Source of the DNA: Candidatus Dadabacteria bacterium
Lineage (GTDB): Bacteria > Desulfobacterota_D > UBA1144 > Nemesobacterales > Nemesobacteraceae
Length of the DNA stretch: 64,000 nt
Reading direction: 5' to 3'
Assembly: GCA_026705445.1 (NCBI GenBank)
Contig: JAPPAR010000019.1
Location: forward strand, 1-64,000
Position numbers and translations under genes: made by a program. Under the pieces are notes generated by a model. The model worked only from the letters and a program-made list of their open reading frames with translations. It had not been told where the DNA came from and ran no database searches. Shown here in pieces: positions 55,083 through 64,000 of the stretch (position 1 is its first letter; each line of letters opens with the position of its first letter).

Positions 55083-55742
55083 ATGAGCTACGGAGCAGTT
55101 GTATTTGACCTTGACGGAACCCTGATTGACTCTCTTGAGGATCTTGCTGATGCCGTGAATCAGGCACTCGGAATAAACGGATTTCCGCCGCGCGCGACCG
55201 GGTGCTACAAGTACTTTATAGGAAAGGGTCCGAAGGTTATGGTGTCAAGAGCCCTCCCCGAGAACAAAAGAAACAATGATGCTGTCGTTGAAAAATGCCT
55301 TACCGATTTCAACAGCATCTACAGCCGTGCCTTTAACGTAAAAACCACTCTTTATGACGGTATACCGGATCTTCTGAACGAGCTTTCCGAAAGAGGTCTG
55401 AAAAAGGCGATTCTTACCAACAAGCCGCACGTGTTTACCGAAAAATACGTGGAGGATCTGCTTGCCGACTGGAATTTCGAGGTGGTCATAGGGCAGAGGG
55501 ATGAAATTCCGAGAAAACCGGATCCCTCGGGAGCGCTGCGGATATCAAGGGAACTCGGAATTGACTCGTCACAGATGGTTTATCTTGGAGACTCGGGGGT
55601 GGATATGCTTACTGCAGTTGGGGCGGGTATGCTTCCGGTGGGAGTTCTCTGGGGTTTCCGAACGGGAGACGAGCTTCGTGAAAACGGAGCCGAACATCTT
55701 ATAGAAACTCCGATGGAACTGCTCTCAATTATTGATTTGTAG
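55083..55742 (+). CDS. gph: HAD-family phosphatase, phosphoglycolate phosphatase-like
   Basis: A 219-aa HAD hydrolase. The nucleophile motif is VFDLDGTLIDSLED, and KAILTNK and GDSGVDMLTAVGAGM complete the catalytic set. This group removes phosphate from 2-phosphoglycolate, but substrate is not certain. It is the first gene of a gph-purK-purE operon, with 13 bp to purK. Confidence 0.85.
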   Translation: MSYGAVVFDLDGTLIDSLEDLADAVNQALGINGFPPRATGCYKYFIGKGPKVMVSRALPENKRNNDAVVEKCLTDFNSIYSRAFNVKTTLYDGIPDLLNELSERGLKKAILTNKPHVFTEKYVEDLLADWNFEVVIGQRDEIPRKPDPSGALRISRELGIDSSQMVYLGDSGVDMLTAVGAGMLPVGVLWGFRTGDELRENGAEHLIETPMELLSIIDL

Positions 55743-55755
55743 CTTCCGGCGTATA

Positions 55756-56907
55756 ATGGCCATGGATTTTGAACATGTAAAACTGGGAATTCTCGGAGGC
55801 GGTCAGCTCGGGAAAATGCTCTGTCTGGTTGCGAGCAACTGGAACCTCCGCACCTATGTGCTCGATCCTTCCGCCGATTGTCCGACGGCGTCCGTGTGCA
55901 CCGGGTTTACCCATGGAGATTTCAGGAATTACGAGGATGTCTACGAGTTTGGCAGAAATGTTGACATCCTGACAATAGAGATTGAGCACGTAAACCTGCA
56001 GGCGCTTTTTCGGCTGCGGGAAGAAGGAGTCATCATAAGGCCTGAACCCCACGCGCTTGAACTCATACAGGACAAGGCGAAGCAGAAGGAGTTCTATGTT
56101 TCAAAGGGGCTCCCCACAGCCGATTTTTCGGTCTTTCCCGGGAAAGAGGCTATAGTTGCGGCCGTAGGGTCCGGTGAGATAAAAATTCCTTTCGTCCAGA
56201 AACTTTCAAGGACGGGTTATGACGGAAGAGGAGTTTATGTCGTTAGAAAAAAGGAACAGCTCGACGATCTTTTAGAAGGAGAATCGGTCATTGAAGACCT
56301 CGTTGATGTGGAAAAGGAGATTTCCGTTATAGTCTCGCGTAATTCCACCGGGGAAACGAAATGTTTTCCTCCGGTAGAAATGCTGTTTAACAGCAATGCA
56401 AACATAGTTGAATTCCTGATAAGTCCCTGCGAGCTTGACAACGCAATGTCCGCTCAGGCATGTGAACTTGCCGAGCGCACGATAAGGTCTTTTGACATGT
56501 GCGGGATACTTGCGGTTGAGATGTTTGTTTCCAAAAAAGGCGAGATACTTATAAACGAATCCGCTCCGAGACCGCATAACAGCGGGCATCACACGATTGA
56601 CGCGGCTCGCACCTCGCAGTATGAGCAGTGTCTGAGATCGATTCTCGATCTTCCCCCGGGCGATACTGAAATAAAAACTCCTTCTGTTATGATTAACATT
56701 CTCGGGCAGCCGGGTTTCGAGGGCGAGGTAAGGTACGAGGGACTTCGTGGATGCATGGGCGTTGAAGGAGCCAAGTTCCACATATACGGTAAGACCCTTA
56801 CCAAGCCTTACAGAAAAATGGGACATGTCACCGTGCTTGACGATGATATTTCGGGCGCGCTTGAGAAAGCGAGATTCATAATGAGCAATCTGAGGGCGAT
56901 AGCATGA
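55756..56907 (+). CDS. purK: 5-(carboxyamino)imidazole ribonucleotide synthase
   Basis: ATP-grasp enzyme that carboxylates AIR to N5-CAIR in purine synthesis. The 383-aa protein has [12 protein letters not shown] near the N-terminus, [13 protein letters not shown] and [17 protein letters not shown]. The start is ATG 55756 or 55762. It overlaps purE by 4 bp (ATGA). Confidence 0.97.
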   Translation: MAMDFEHVKLGILGGGQLGKMLCLVASNWNLRTYVLDPSADCPTASVCTGFTHGDFRNYEDVYEFGRNVDILTIEIEHVNLQALFRLREEGVIIRPEPHALELIQDKAKQKEFYVSKGLPTADFSVFPGKEAIVAAVGSGEIKIPFVQKLSRTGYDGRGVYVVRKKEQLDDLLEGESVIEDLVDVEKEISVIVSRNSTGETKCFPPVEMLFNSNANIVEFLISPCELDNAMSAQACELAERTIRSFDMCGILAVEMFVSKKGEILINESAPRPHNSGHHTIDAARTSQYEQCLRSILDLPPGDTEIKTPSVMINILGQPGFEGEVRYEGLRGCMGVEGAKFHIYGKTLTKPYRKMGHVTVLDDDISGALEKARFIMSNLRAIA

Positions 56908-57446
56908 AACCTGCTTTAGTAAGCGTTATCATGGGCTCTGACTCGGATCTTCCAGTCATGGCAGAAGCGATTGAGGTTCTGGAACAATTCGGCGTAGGAC
57001 ATGAAGTTACCATAGTCTCGGCCCACAGAACTCCGGAGCGGCTTGTGGATTTTTCAAAAAAAGCTCACAAAAGAGGAATTAAGGTCATAATAGCCGGGGC
57101 AGGGGGTGCGGCGCATCTTCCGGGAATGGTGGCCTCCGTTTCTCCCCTTCCGGTCATAGGGGTTCCGATAAAATCCTCAAACTCGATTGATGGATGGGAC
57201 TCTGTGCTTTCCATCCTGCAGATGCCTTCAGGCGTCCCGGTCGCCACGGTTGCCCTCGGCGGGGCGAAAAACGCCGGCATCCTTGCCGTTGAAATTCTTT
57301 CCGTTGCCGACCCGGAACTTTCACGCGCAGTAGCAGAGTACAAAAAGAAGCTTTCTTCCGAAGTAAGGAAAAAGGCAGCGCGACTTGAAAAGATGGGTGC
57401 CTCGGTCTACCTTGAGCGAATGGCCGGAAAGAAGGAGACTTCCTGA
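56904..57446 (+). CDS. purE: 5-(carboxyamino)imidazole ribonucleotide mutase
   Basis: Converts N5-CAIR to CAIR. The 180-aa protein has [33 protein letters not shown] and the class I SINS-like [16 protein letters not shown]. It overlaps purK and is the last gene of the purine operon. Confidence 0.97.
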   Translation: MKPALVSVIMGSDSDLPVMAEAIEVLEQFGVGHEVTIVSAHRTPERLVDFSKKAHKRGIKVIIAGAGGAAHLPGMVASVSPLPVIGVPIKSSNSIDGWDSVLSILQMPSGVPVATVALGGAKNAGILAVEILSVADPELSRAVAEYKKKLSSEVRKKAARLEKMGASVYLERMAGKKETS

Positions 57447-57544
57447 AACTCGTATTGAGTTGCTGCTATCCTAGGTGACTTGAGAGACTCCCATAATACG
57501 AGGAACATATACGTCGTTATGAATTCAGAGCGAACCCTCCATGG

Positions 57545-57649
57545 ATGGCCGGGTTCGGGGCGCTCTCAGATCTTTCGGACGAAAACCGTCGCATCCTCGA
57601 TATAGTCGAGGATGAATTTGAAACAATCTCCCCCGAGGATGTTGCTTGA
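57545..57649 (+). pseudogene. Possible truncated small protein
   Basis: A 34-codon frame beginning MAGFGALSDLSDENRR and ending in TGA. It is acidic and helical, and the same frame continues for about 16 codons past the stop. The sense strand contains a 9-bp hairpin (CATCCTCGA-TATAG-TCGAGGATG, 57592-57614) but no T run. The frame may be the front of a broken antitoxin or regulator between purE and the ATPase island. I cannot name it. Confidence 0.2.
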
Positions 57650-57683
57650 TACTGCAAGGAGCTTAAGCTTGAATGTTGCGCGG

Positions 57684-59504
57684 TCATTCACTGCTTTTGC
57701 TCGAAATTACCTCGGGAAGAATTTTCTTACCAGAAAACATCTCTTCCTGTTGGTCTAGTTCCTGAAGGAATATTGGAGGTGTGCGGTAAAGAAAAGACCA
57801 GCAAGAAATTTCAACAACAGCAGTGCTGCGTTTCGCTTCTACTAGAAGTTCTTCAGCCTCTACGAATTTTCCAGTAGCCCAATTGGCAAGACTCATGCAC
57901 TGCGGGTAATTCGCTGAGCCGTCGGGTTTGGTCATTCCTAAATTAAGCACGGACTGAAAAATATCCACTGGCACCTGCAAGGTTTCTCCCCAAGTTGCCA
58001 TAGCCAGATTAAATAAAGCGGGTTGATCAGAAGCGTCCTCTTCAAGGCGTTTATTACACATATAAGCAGCTTCACCAAACCTTCCTTGGCCTATCAAATT
58101 CAAAACAAGATCAGTTTCAAGCTCTGAAACAAGATCAGTATCACACTGGGAATTTTTGTTTGATTTTGCTGAAGCGGAACGAATCAACAACTCGGCCGAA
58201 GGAAGTAGTGTTCTCTCAAAGCTCAACGACCGTGCTAAAGATAGCAATTCGTATTCATTCAGATTCTTAACTGCGGGCCAAGTATCAATTTCCTTGAGGT
58301 CCTCTGGTTTGTTGGTGGCCAGTAGCCGAACGATTTTATTTAGTTCGGATCTATCTAGGTATGGCTGCTGGATTACAGCCAAAGCGTCCTCGACTGCCTG
58401 TCCGGGTTGCCCGAGTCTCTCTGACAACATGACTTTACGGAACAACAGATCCGAGTTTTCGGGGTCTGAATCTAGTGCACGGTCTAAAAGTACTTCCGTC
58501 TCCTCAAATTGTCCTTGTCTATATCTCAACTCTACAAGGTTTTTTAGCACATCAATGTCTTCTCCGTGATTCTCAAAAATTCTCTTAAGATGTTCTTCTC
58601 GCTCCTTTTCAAATGGCGTTTTGCCGTGTCGTGCAAGCTCATCGCTTAGAAACATCAAAGCACCTTTTTTGTCTTTTGAATTGTTTTTTTGAATCGTGGT
58701 CACAAGTTGACGATATTCAGCGGCGAGACGACTTTTGGGCCTGTCACGCGTAAAAATGTCTTGATTCAGCAAAGAGAGACTAGGGTAATGATGAATTGTT
58801 GCAGCGAGTTCCCTGTATTGCAACTTGTATTTGAAGTCTGACAAAGTTTCTTCCAGAATACTGTTCTCATCGTCAAGATCAGGGACATTTGAGGTTACGA
58901 AATGCAGAGTTATGCTGTTTTTTCCTTTGGGACTCTCTTCTCTTATCCGGTTGACAACACGGGTTAGCCCAATCAGATTTTGGCGGTTCGGAAAAAATAG
59001 GCATACTACCGCGTCAGGAAGTTGGCGCGTGCAAATACCTCCTTCGTCCGTGTGTCCTGTTCTGGAGTCAATTAATACATAGTCCGGCCCCAGGTGGTTT
59101 TTCCACTGGGCTTTTAGATCCTCAAGTAACAAGTATCCGTCTTTTTCACTGTAAAGTTTTCTCCAGTTAATGGAGTTCAGACGATCAGCGTATTTTTCAT
59201 TTCTATTGCCAGCTGGCATAAGCCACAGTTTCCCATCTGAAGAATCTTCGGTGGGACTGCTAAAGACATATTTTTCAACTTCGGGAGCGACTCCGGTCTT
59301 TGTATAATCATGTACAAAGTCAACAACACCCTGTTTGTCACTCGTTATTTGAGGAAGGTTAAAGGTGTCCAACCCGGGGGCTTCCAGATCAAAATCCACC
59401 GCCAGAACTTTTTTCCCTTCGGCTACCAGAGCGAATGCTGTATTCATCATCGCCATGGACCTTCCCACTCCGCCTTTAAACGAATAAAACGTTACTACAT
59501 ACAT
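57684..59504 (-). CDS. KGGVGR-motif ATPase with tetratricopeptide-like region
   Basis: A 606-aa protein. The N-terminal half is a ParA/MinD-type SIMIBI ATPase with a deviant Walker A FKGGVGRSMAMMN (residues 9-21: K-G-G-V-G-R-S in place of the usual K-G-G-V-G-K-T/S). It continues with VDFDLEAPGLDTF and VLIDSRTGHTDEG. The C-terminal half (about 290-560) has helical repeats of TPR character (RYRQGQFEETEVLLDRAL and similar). It has no DNA-partition partner of ParB type. It follows the MqsA-like gene by 12 bp and is probably part of the same unit. Confidence 0.8.
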   Translation of the reverse strand: MYVVTFYSFKGGVGRSMAMMNTAFALVAEGKKVLAVDFDLEAPGLDTFNLPQITSDKQGVVDFVHDYTKTGVAPEVEKYVFSSPTEDSSDGKLWLMPAGNRNEKYADRLNSINWRKLYSEKDGYLLLEDLKAQWKNHLGPDYVLIDSRTGHTDEGGICTRQLPDAVVCLFFPNRQNLIGLTRVVNRIREESPKGKNSITLHFVTSNVPDLDDENSILEETLSDFKYKLQYRELAATIHHYPSLSLLNQDIFTRDRPKSRLAAEYRQLVTTIQKNNSKDKKGALMFLSDELARHGKTPFEKEREEHLKRIFENHGEDIDVLKNLVELRYRQGQFEETEVLLDRALDSDPENSDLLFRKVMLSERLGQPGQAVEDALAVIQQPYLDRSELNKIVRLLATNKPEDLKEIDTWPAVKNLNEYELLSLARSLSFERTLLPSAELLIRSASAKSNKNSQCDTDLVSELETDLVLNLIGQGRFGEAAYMCNKRLEEDASDQPALFNLAMATWGETLQVPVDIFQSVLNLGMTKPDGSANYPQCMSLANWATGKFVEAEELLVEAKRSTAVVEISCWSFLYRTPPIFLQELDQQEEMFSGKKILPEVISSKSSE

Positions 59505-59516
59505 TCAGGTTGTCTT

Positions 59517-60032
59517 TTAGAAACTAAATTTTGCTTGCTGCTCCCTTAATGCGCTCGTGATGCCAATGCATTGGAAAACGGATTCAGGTTCCATGTGCCC
59601 CGAATCGCTATGCCTTTTTTGCAGAGCTTCAAGATTTCCAGGCAGACTCAATAGATAAAGAAAGTTGTCCATGGCAGTATTCTGAAGCAGGTAGCCTCGT
59701 TCCCATCTGCTAAGAGATGCTTCGCCGATTCCCGTCTGGCGAGCTAATTCCGCTTTAGACATAGACATGTCTTTTCGAATGTTGCGCACCTCTGCGGGGG
59801 TTAACAACCCGAGGTGGCGGCATACAGATTCATGTCTCGCGCTGTCCGCTCCCTCTCCAGTAAATTCAAAAGAGCATTCAGCACAGCTATGAACAGTGAT
59901 AGTTGCATTCAGAAAAACACTTCCGTATTCAAAACTGTCATCCACCTGTTTGGTCTCCACATTGGAAGATCCACAAACAACACAGGTCGCGCTTTCTTTT
60001 GAAAGCGGAACAACTTTACTTTTTTTGTCCAT
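59517..60032 (-). CDS. MqsA-like antitoxin/regulator: zinc-binding and HTH domains
   Basis: A 171-aa protein. Two CxxC pairs (C17/C20 and C50/C53, 29 residues between them) form an N-terminal zinc domain with the spacing of MqsA (C3, C6, C37, C40). The C-terminal HTH (LTPAEVRNIRKDMSMSKAEL and GEASLSRWERG) aligns with the MqsA HTH. It lies directly after an MqsR-like gene, as in mqsRA, and probably binds the palindromes at 60437 and 60488 to repress its own operon. What is unusual is the ATPase that follows. Confidence 0.8.
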   Translation of the reverse strand: MDKKSKVVPLSKESATCVVCGSSNVETKQVDDSFEYGSVFLNATITVHSCAECSFEFTGEGADSARHESVCRHLGLLTPAEVRNIRKDMSMSKAELARQTGIGEASLSRWERGYLLQNTAMDNFLYLLSLPGNLEALQKRHSDSGHMEPESVFQCIGITSALREQQAKFSF

Positions 60033-60058
60033 TTCGCCGCTCCTTATTTTTACGATAT

Positions 60059-60421
60059 TTATTTCGACCGGTAACTGTAGTGAAAACTTCGTCCTATCAA
60101 CTTGTCTCTACCAATCTGTAATTTGATGTAAATATCCGAATACCCAGGTTCAGTTTCAAATACCATCTCATATCCTTTTTCTCCGGGAGGTTTCTCAAGA
60201 GTGGTAACTTCAATTGGATGCTTGTCTCGCAAGAGTCGTCCAATAAAATCCCAGCATGATCTATGAGTAAACTCCAAACCGATGTCGGAGTAGGGATCCA
60301 TGATTTTACCTGGATTCCAGTCCACCGGTTGTTGTTTTGACCATGCGTCAGTGAACTTCCCTGCTTCAAGCAACTCAAGCATCTTTTTTCGGACGATATC
60401 CAAAGCATCATTTTTTGACAT
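60059..60421 (-). CDS. MqsR-like small protein, putative toxin
   Basis: A 120-aa protein. Its middle and end (DIGLEFTHRSCWDFIGRLL, then DIYIKLQIGRDKLIGRSFH) follow the order of elements in MqsR, an mRNA-cleaving toxin of the RelE fold that gives an IGL-x-x-x-DF and a V-Y-L-K-I pattern. The sequence similarity is low, so the call is tentative and relies on the MqsA-like gene next to it, 26 bp downstream. The start is ATG 60421. A TATTAT box lies six bases upstream and overlaps an operator palindrome. Confidence 0.5.
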   Translation of the reverse strand: MSKNDALDIVRKKMLELLEAGKFTDAWSKQQPVDWNPGKIMDPYSDIGLEFTHRSCWDFIGRLLRDKHPIEVTTLEKPPGEKGYEMVFETEPGYSDIYIKLQIGRDKLIGRSFHYSYRSK

Positions 60422-60432
60422 GGTTATATAAT

Positions 60433-60499
60433 ACAATCATATGACTGTAAAATTATTATTGAGAACTAAAGAATTGTCAATATCATATCATATGATTGT
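60433..60499 (-). promoter_or_regulatory. Two palindromic operators of the MqsR/MqsA-like operon
   Basis: ACAATCATATGA at 60433-60444 and its exact inverse TCATATGATTGT at 60488-60499. Each contains the 8-bp palindrome TCATATGA. The centres are 51 bp apart, about five helical turns, so two dimers would sit on the same face. The near copy abuts the TATTAT -10 box, so binding would block transcription. Confidence 0.65.
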
Positions 60500-60986
60500 T
60501 GTTCCTAGATTTTTTGTAACTAGTTTTAGTTATTCTTTTATCAGTTTGTACTGTTTAGTTCTTTCTTCTGAATAGCGTGATATTATGCCATACGGATAAG
60601 ATTTGCCACTATTCAGCAATTAGTATTTATCCCGAATCACCTATATGGTGAATATTTTCTACTAGTCTTAGCCAACTGATACCCATTCTGATGTTAGTTA
60701 ATGATGTTCGGCACATCGTTTTTTGAATTGCGTCCAGTTGGAACACAGAATGTGACATCTAATCTTGCTTAACAATGATCTTTCCAATTCGTTATATTAC
60801 GGTTCTAATTTCCGTTTGCTTGTGGCAACAGGGACAATTTAGTAGAGAAAAGCTTTTCTCCTAGTCAATGAAGAAAGGCAGTGTAGCTTGAGAAACCTTC
60901 GGCTTCTATCTATCATTGAGTGAATAAACCGACAAGCATACCCCTTGAATTGACTTGCTTTTTGAAAGTTAGACAACAACACATTA
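60500..60986. other. AT-rich intergenic region between divergent toxin-like and restriction genes
   Basis: Nearly 490 bp with no convincing gene: only short frames and no known protein motif. The base composition is distinctly AT-rich compared with the core genes. A possible -35 (TTGACT at 60950) has no good -10 before the restriction gene. I see no tRNA and no terminal repeats of an insertion sequence. Confidence 0.5.
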
Positions 60987-63900
60987 ATGATAAAGAGAAC
61001 GAATACAAAATTGGTAAGAGCAGTTGCTACATACTTCACAGACTTGGGACTGATACGTGCATCGGGTGGAGCAACCGAAGAGGAGTCGAATTACGTGCCA
61101 CTTGCCAATCTGCTTAATGCAGTCGGCTCGACACTTAAACCAAAGGTTTTCTGTGTCAACGAGCTTGCGGATCAGGGCGCAGGCCATCCCGACTTTGGCC
61201 TGTATGTAACAAAGCAATTGAAGAAAGGCCTACCGCGTTATGGTCAAATACCAGAACATGGCGTGGTTGAAGTTAAACCTCCTAATGACGATGCGTGGCT
61301 CATTACAACAAGCGATCAAGTTAGCCGTTACTGGAACCGCTACCGATTGGTGCTTGTGACTAACCTGCGCGATTTTGTGTTGGTGGGTGAGGATAATTTG
61401 GGCCAGCCGGTGAAGCTGGAAAGCTTCCAACTTGCGGAAGACGTGAACGACTTCAATCAAAGATTGGATAAACCACTTGCTTTTGCCCGCGAAGTTGGTG
61501 CCGACCTCGCTGAGTATCTTGTTCGTGTCCTTTCACATCGGGCTACGCTTGCTGAGCCGAAGGATCTGGCATGGTTGCTCGCACTGTATGCGCGCGACGG
61601 CTTAGCACGAGTTGAAGCAGCGGGTGAGACTCCGTCGCTCAAGGCAGTACGTTCGGCGTTGGAAGAAGCATTAGGAGTTCAGTTCGAAGGTGAACGCGGC
61701 ATGCGTTTTTTCCACTCGACACTAGTACAAACTCTATTCTATGGAGTTTTCTCGGCCTGGGTTCTTTGGTCTAAGAACTTAAAGGCCGACGATGGTCCTC
61801 TATTCGAGGGTGGTTACAAACTCGCGCGATTTGACTGGCGAACAGCAGTATGGCATCTACGCGCACCGGTATTGCGAGCCTTGTTTCAACAAATTTCCGA
61901 TCCAGGGCACCTGCAACCACTCGGTCTTGTTGAAGTCTTGGATTGGACAGCTGCAGTGCTTGACCGCGTGGACCGCGTTACCTTCTTCTCCCGATTTAAA
62001 GAGGGTGAAGTAGTGCCGTATTTCTATGAACCATTTCTGGAAGCCTTTGATCCTGAGTTGCGGAAACAACTCGGTGTCTGGTACACACCGACGGAAGTGG
62101 TCCATTACATGGTTGCCCGCGTGGACAAGGCTTTAAAAGAAGATCTCGACATTCCGGATGGACTCGCGGCGGACAATGTTTATGTGCTTGACCCATGTTG
62201 TGGCACCGGGGCATATCTAGCGGAAGTGCTGCGTTGCATCACAGCCAATCTTGAAGGACAAGGTTTGGGTGCACTTGCGGGTGCGCGGGTGAAACAAGCA
62301 GCAACTGAACGGGTATTCGGTTTCGAGATTATGCCTGCACCCTTCGTTGTTGCTCATTTACAAGTCGGACTGACAATGCAGAACTTAGATGCGTCCTTAG
62401 CGGATGATGATGCTAAGCGCATCGGTATTTTCCTCACCAATGCACTTACCGGTTGGGAGCCCCGCACGAACAAGCCGCTACCCTTCCCTGAGCTTGAGGA
62501 AGAACGTGACCGTGCAGAACGGGTAAAACAGGAAGCACCGATTCTTGTAATCCTCGGTAATCCGCCCTACAATGGCTTTGCGGGAATGGCTGTGGACGAT
62601 GAAAGTGAGTTATTGATGGCATACCGCTCAACAAAGTCCGTGCGTAAGCCAGAAGGCCAAGGCCTGAATGATCTTTATGTCCGATTTTTCCGCATGGCGG
62701 AACGTCGTATCGCCGAGAAGACTGGGCAAGGGATAGTCTGCTTCATTTCCAACTATTCATGGCTAGACGGTCTGTCTTTTACGGGAATGAGGGAGCGATA
62801 CCTTGAAGTTTTTGATGCGATTCGCATTGATTGCCTAAACGGTGACAAGTACAAAACTGGTAAGGTCACGCCGGACGGTTTGCCGGACCCAAGCATATTT
62901 TCGACGGAGGGTAATCCCGTAGGCATTCAGGTTGGTACTGCCATCGCAACGCTGATACGTAAAGCTGACCATGTGCCTGCGGAGTGTGTCTGGTTTCGTC
63001 ATATGTGGGGACAAGCAAAACTACAGGAATTGACTGCGACTGCCGAAGCAAAACCAAGAACACTCTATGAAGAGATCAAGCCTGTTTTGCCACTAGGACT
63101 TCCATACGTACAGACATCGGTGAGCCACGGTTGGTTTAACTGGCCGTCCATCCTTGATCTTTTTCCGGTGTTTTTTCCAGGTGTTAAAACCAGTCGCGAC
63201 AGGTTACTTGTGGATATCGATTTTGACCAGCTTCAGATGCGGATTGAAGATTACTTCGATGCGACTTTGAGCCATGACGAAGTTGCGAGACGTTATCCGG
63301 GGACTATGGAGACCACAGCCCAATTCAATGTCCGTTCGCTACGAGATGATCTGCTTAAACGTGGAGGGCCTAACGAATCTGGTTTTATTCGCTATGCTTA
63401 CCGACCGTTCGATATTCGATGGCTTTATTGGGAAGCGTACAGTAATCTGCTTGATCGTCCACGTGACGACTACGAGCCTCATGTGTTCAAGGGAAATTCG
63501 TGGCTAGTTACCCAACAAAAGCCGCGCAGGGAATGGTCTCCTCCTCAGGTAATCTCTAATATTGGTTGTCTTGACCTAATGGACCGTGGTGCAACATGCA
63601 TTCCTATGTGGCTTCGTGATAATGGGCTTGAAAGTGAAGCCAAAGAATCACGTCGCCCAAATCTTTCTACTGTGGCAGAAAGTTACCTCAAATATATTGA
63701 TGCGGGCATCGAGGATCTTTTTCATTGTGTTCTTTCCGTACTCCATGATCCGGAATACCGTGAAGCCAATGATGATGCGCTTCGCATGGATTGGCCGCGC
63801 ATCCCACTTCCGGGTTGGCCGGATGGCAAAGCTGATGGTGCTGAAGCAATTTTTGCAAATTTAACAGCAAGGGGTCGGGCCATTTCGGCCTTATTTAATC

Positions 63901-64000
63901 CCGATGCATCTATTTCTGGTATTACACAAGGCTCACTACATCCGGAATTTGCCACTGTAGCTATTCCGACTACGGTGGACGGGCGTAACATGACAGGTGC
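60987..64000 (+). CDS. Type ISP/IIG restriction-methyltransferase (3' end outside window)
   Basis: A continuous frame of at least 1,004 codons that runs off the end. The N-terminus has a PD-(D/E)xK-type nuclease signature: D69 in GHPDFGL and E95-x-K97 in VVEVKPP. The N6-adenine methyltransferase domain has motif I DPCCGTGAY (about 402-410) and motif IV NPPY (about 525-528). The C-terminal part probably recognises DNA. I see no helicase motifs between nuclease and methyltransferase, so it is closer to type IIG than to LlaGI-like type ISP, although databases often call such proteins type ISP. The ATG at 60987 has no clear ribosome-binding site. Confidence 0.85.
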   Translation, partial: MIKRTNTKLVRAVATYFTDLGLIRASGGATEEESNYVPLANLLNAVGSTLKPKVFCVNELADQGAGHPDFGLYVTKQLKKGLPRYGQIPEHGVVEVKPPNDDAWLITTSDQVSRYWNRYRLVLVTNLRDFVLVGEDNLGQPVKLESFQLAEDVNDFNQRLDKPLAFAREVGADLAEYLVRVLSHRATLAEPKDLAWLLALYARDGLARVEAAGETPSLKAVRSALEEALGVQFEGERGMRFFHSTLVQTLFYGVFSAWVLWSKNLKADDGPLFEGGYKLARFDWRTAVWHLRAPVLRALFQQISDPGHLQPLGLVEVLDWTAAVLDRVDRVTFFSRFKEGEVVPYFYEPFLEAFDPELRKQLGVWYTPTEVVHYMVARVDKALKEDLDIPDGLAADNVYVLDPCCGTGAYLAEVLRCITANLEGQGLGALAGARVKQAATERVFGFEIMPAPFVVAHLQVGLTMQNLDASLADDDAKRIGIFLTNALTGWEPRTNKPLPFPELEEERDRAERVKQEAPILVILGNPPYNGFAGMAVDDESELLMAYRSTKSVRKPEGQGLNDLYVRFFRMAERRIAEKTGQGIVCFISNYSWLDGLSFTGMRERYLEVFDAIRIDCLNGDKYKTGKVTPDGLPDPSIFSTEGNPVGIQVGTAIATLIRKADHVPAECVWFRHMWGQAKLQELTATAEAKPRTLYEEIKPVLPLGLPYVQTSVSHGWFNWPSILDLFPVFFPGVKTSRDRLLVDIDFDQLQMRIEDYFDATLSHDEVARRYPGTMETTAQFNVRSLRDDLLKRGGPNESGFIRYAYRPFDIRWLYWEAYSNLLDRPRDDYEPHVFKGNSWLVTQQKPRREWSPPQVISNIGCLDLMDRGATCIPMWLRDNGLESEAKESRRPNLSTVAESYLKYIDAGIEDLFHCVLSVLHDPEYREANDDALRMDWPRIPLPGWPDGKADGAEAIFANLTARGRAISALFNPDASISGITQGSLHPEFATVAIPTTVDGRNMTG

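Noticed and set aside
57592-57614. The 9-bp hairpin CATCCTCGA-TATAG-TCGAGGATG as purE terminator
   Set aside because: No T run follows on either strand and it lies inside a small open frame.

Overview
This looks like the chromosome of an uncultured Gram-negative bacterium. The envelope genes are diderm in type: an outer-membrane porin, an autotransporter barrel, a lipoprotein and TatA. The core set (futalosine menaquinone genes, RNase Y, TrmFO, two-subunit GlyRS, a MetRS without a C-terminal domain, F420 genes cofG and cofH) suggests a deep-branching or Desulfobacterota-like lineage. Candidatus Dadabacteria is my best guess, at low confidence and from gene content only.

Layout. 0.2-7.6 kb (- strand): metG, a likely osmolyte-uptake operon (porin plus two BCCT transporters) and holB. 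7.7-13.0 kb (-): cofG, cofH and a large FAD/Fe-S oxidoreductase. 13.1-24 kb is an accessory and decaying region: a spondin-domain surface protein, a transposase scrap, an autotransporter frame cut by two amber codons, a Cache-type lipoprotein, a wrecked acetyl-CoA synthetase, a DUF4143 ATPase and a Fic protein. 24-32 kb (mostly +): rRNA pseudouridine synthase, tmk, rhodanese, sufE-iscU, and a three-gene redox module (nitroreductase-like, FAD oxidoreductase, NapH-like polyferredoxin). 32-41 kb: rny, fau, zapA and a ZapB-like gene diverging from prfA, then ccsA, dodecin, a DapF-like protein with both catalytic cysteines replaced by serine, an aminofutalosine deaminase and a GGCT/N-formylglutamate hydrolase fusion. 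41-46 kb (-): hisA-hisF-dgt-mqnA-mqnD. 45.6-57.4 kb is housekeeping: EVE, a possible small RNA, rng, methylmalonyl-CoA epimerase, tatA, a steroid-5-alpha-reductase-like enzyme, glyQS, a second Fic, trmFO, gph and purKE. 57.5-64 kb is a defence or mobile-type island: a KGGVGR-motif ATPase with an MqsA-like zinc/HTH protein and an MqsR-like small protein under two palindromic operators, then a PD-(D/E)xK-methyltransferase (type ISP/IIG) gene running off the window.

Menaquinone synthesis by the futalosine route is split between two convergent units (mqnA-mqnD and the deaminase). The SufE/IscU pair and the rhodanese form a sulfur-handling cluster. About nine genes have a good -10 box ending 7-11 nt before the start codon, so leaderless or nearly leaderless mRNAs appear common. 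The strongest candidates for something new are the MqsR/MqsA/KGGVGR-ATPase unit, the Ser/Ser DapF variant, the nitroreductase-like/FAD/NapH module and the leaderless promoter architecture.
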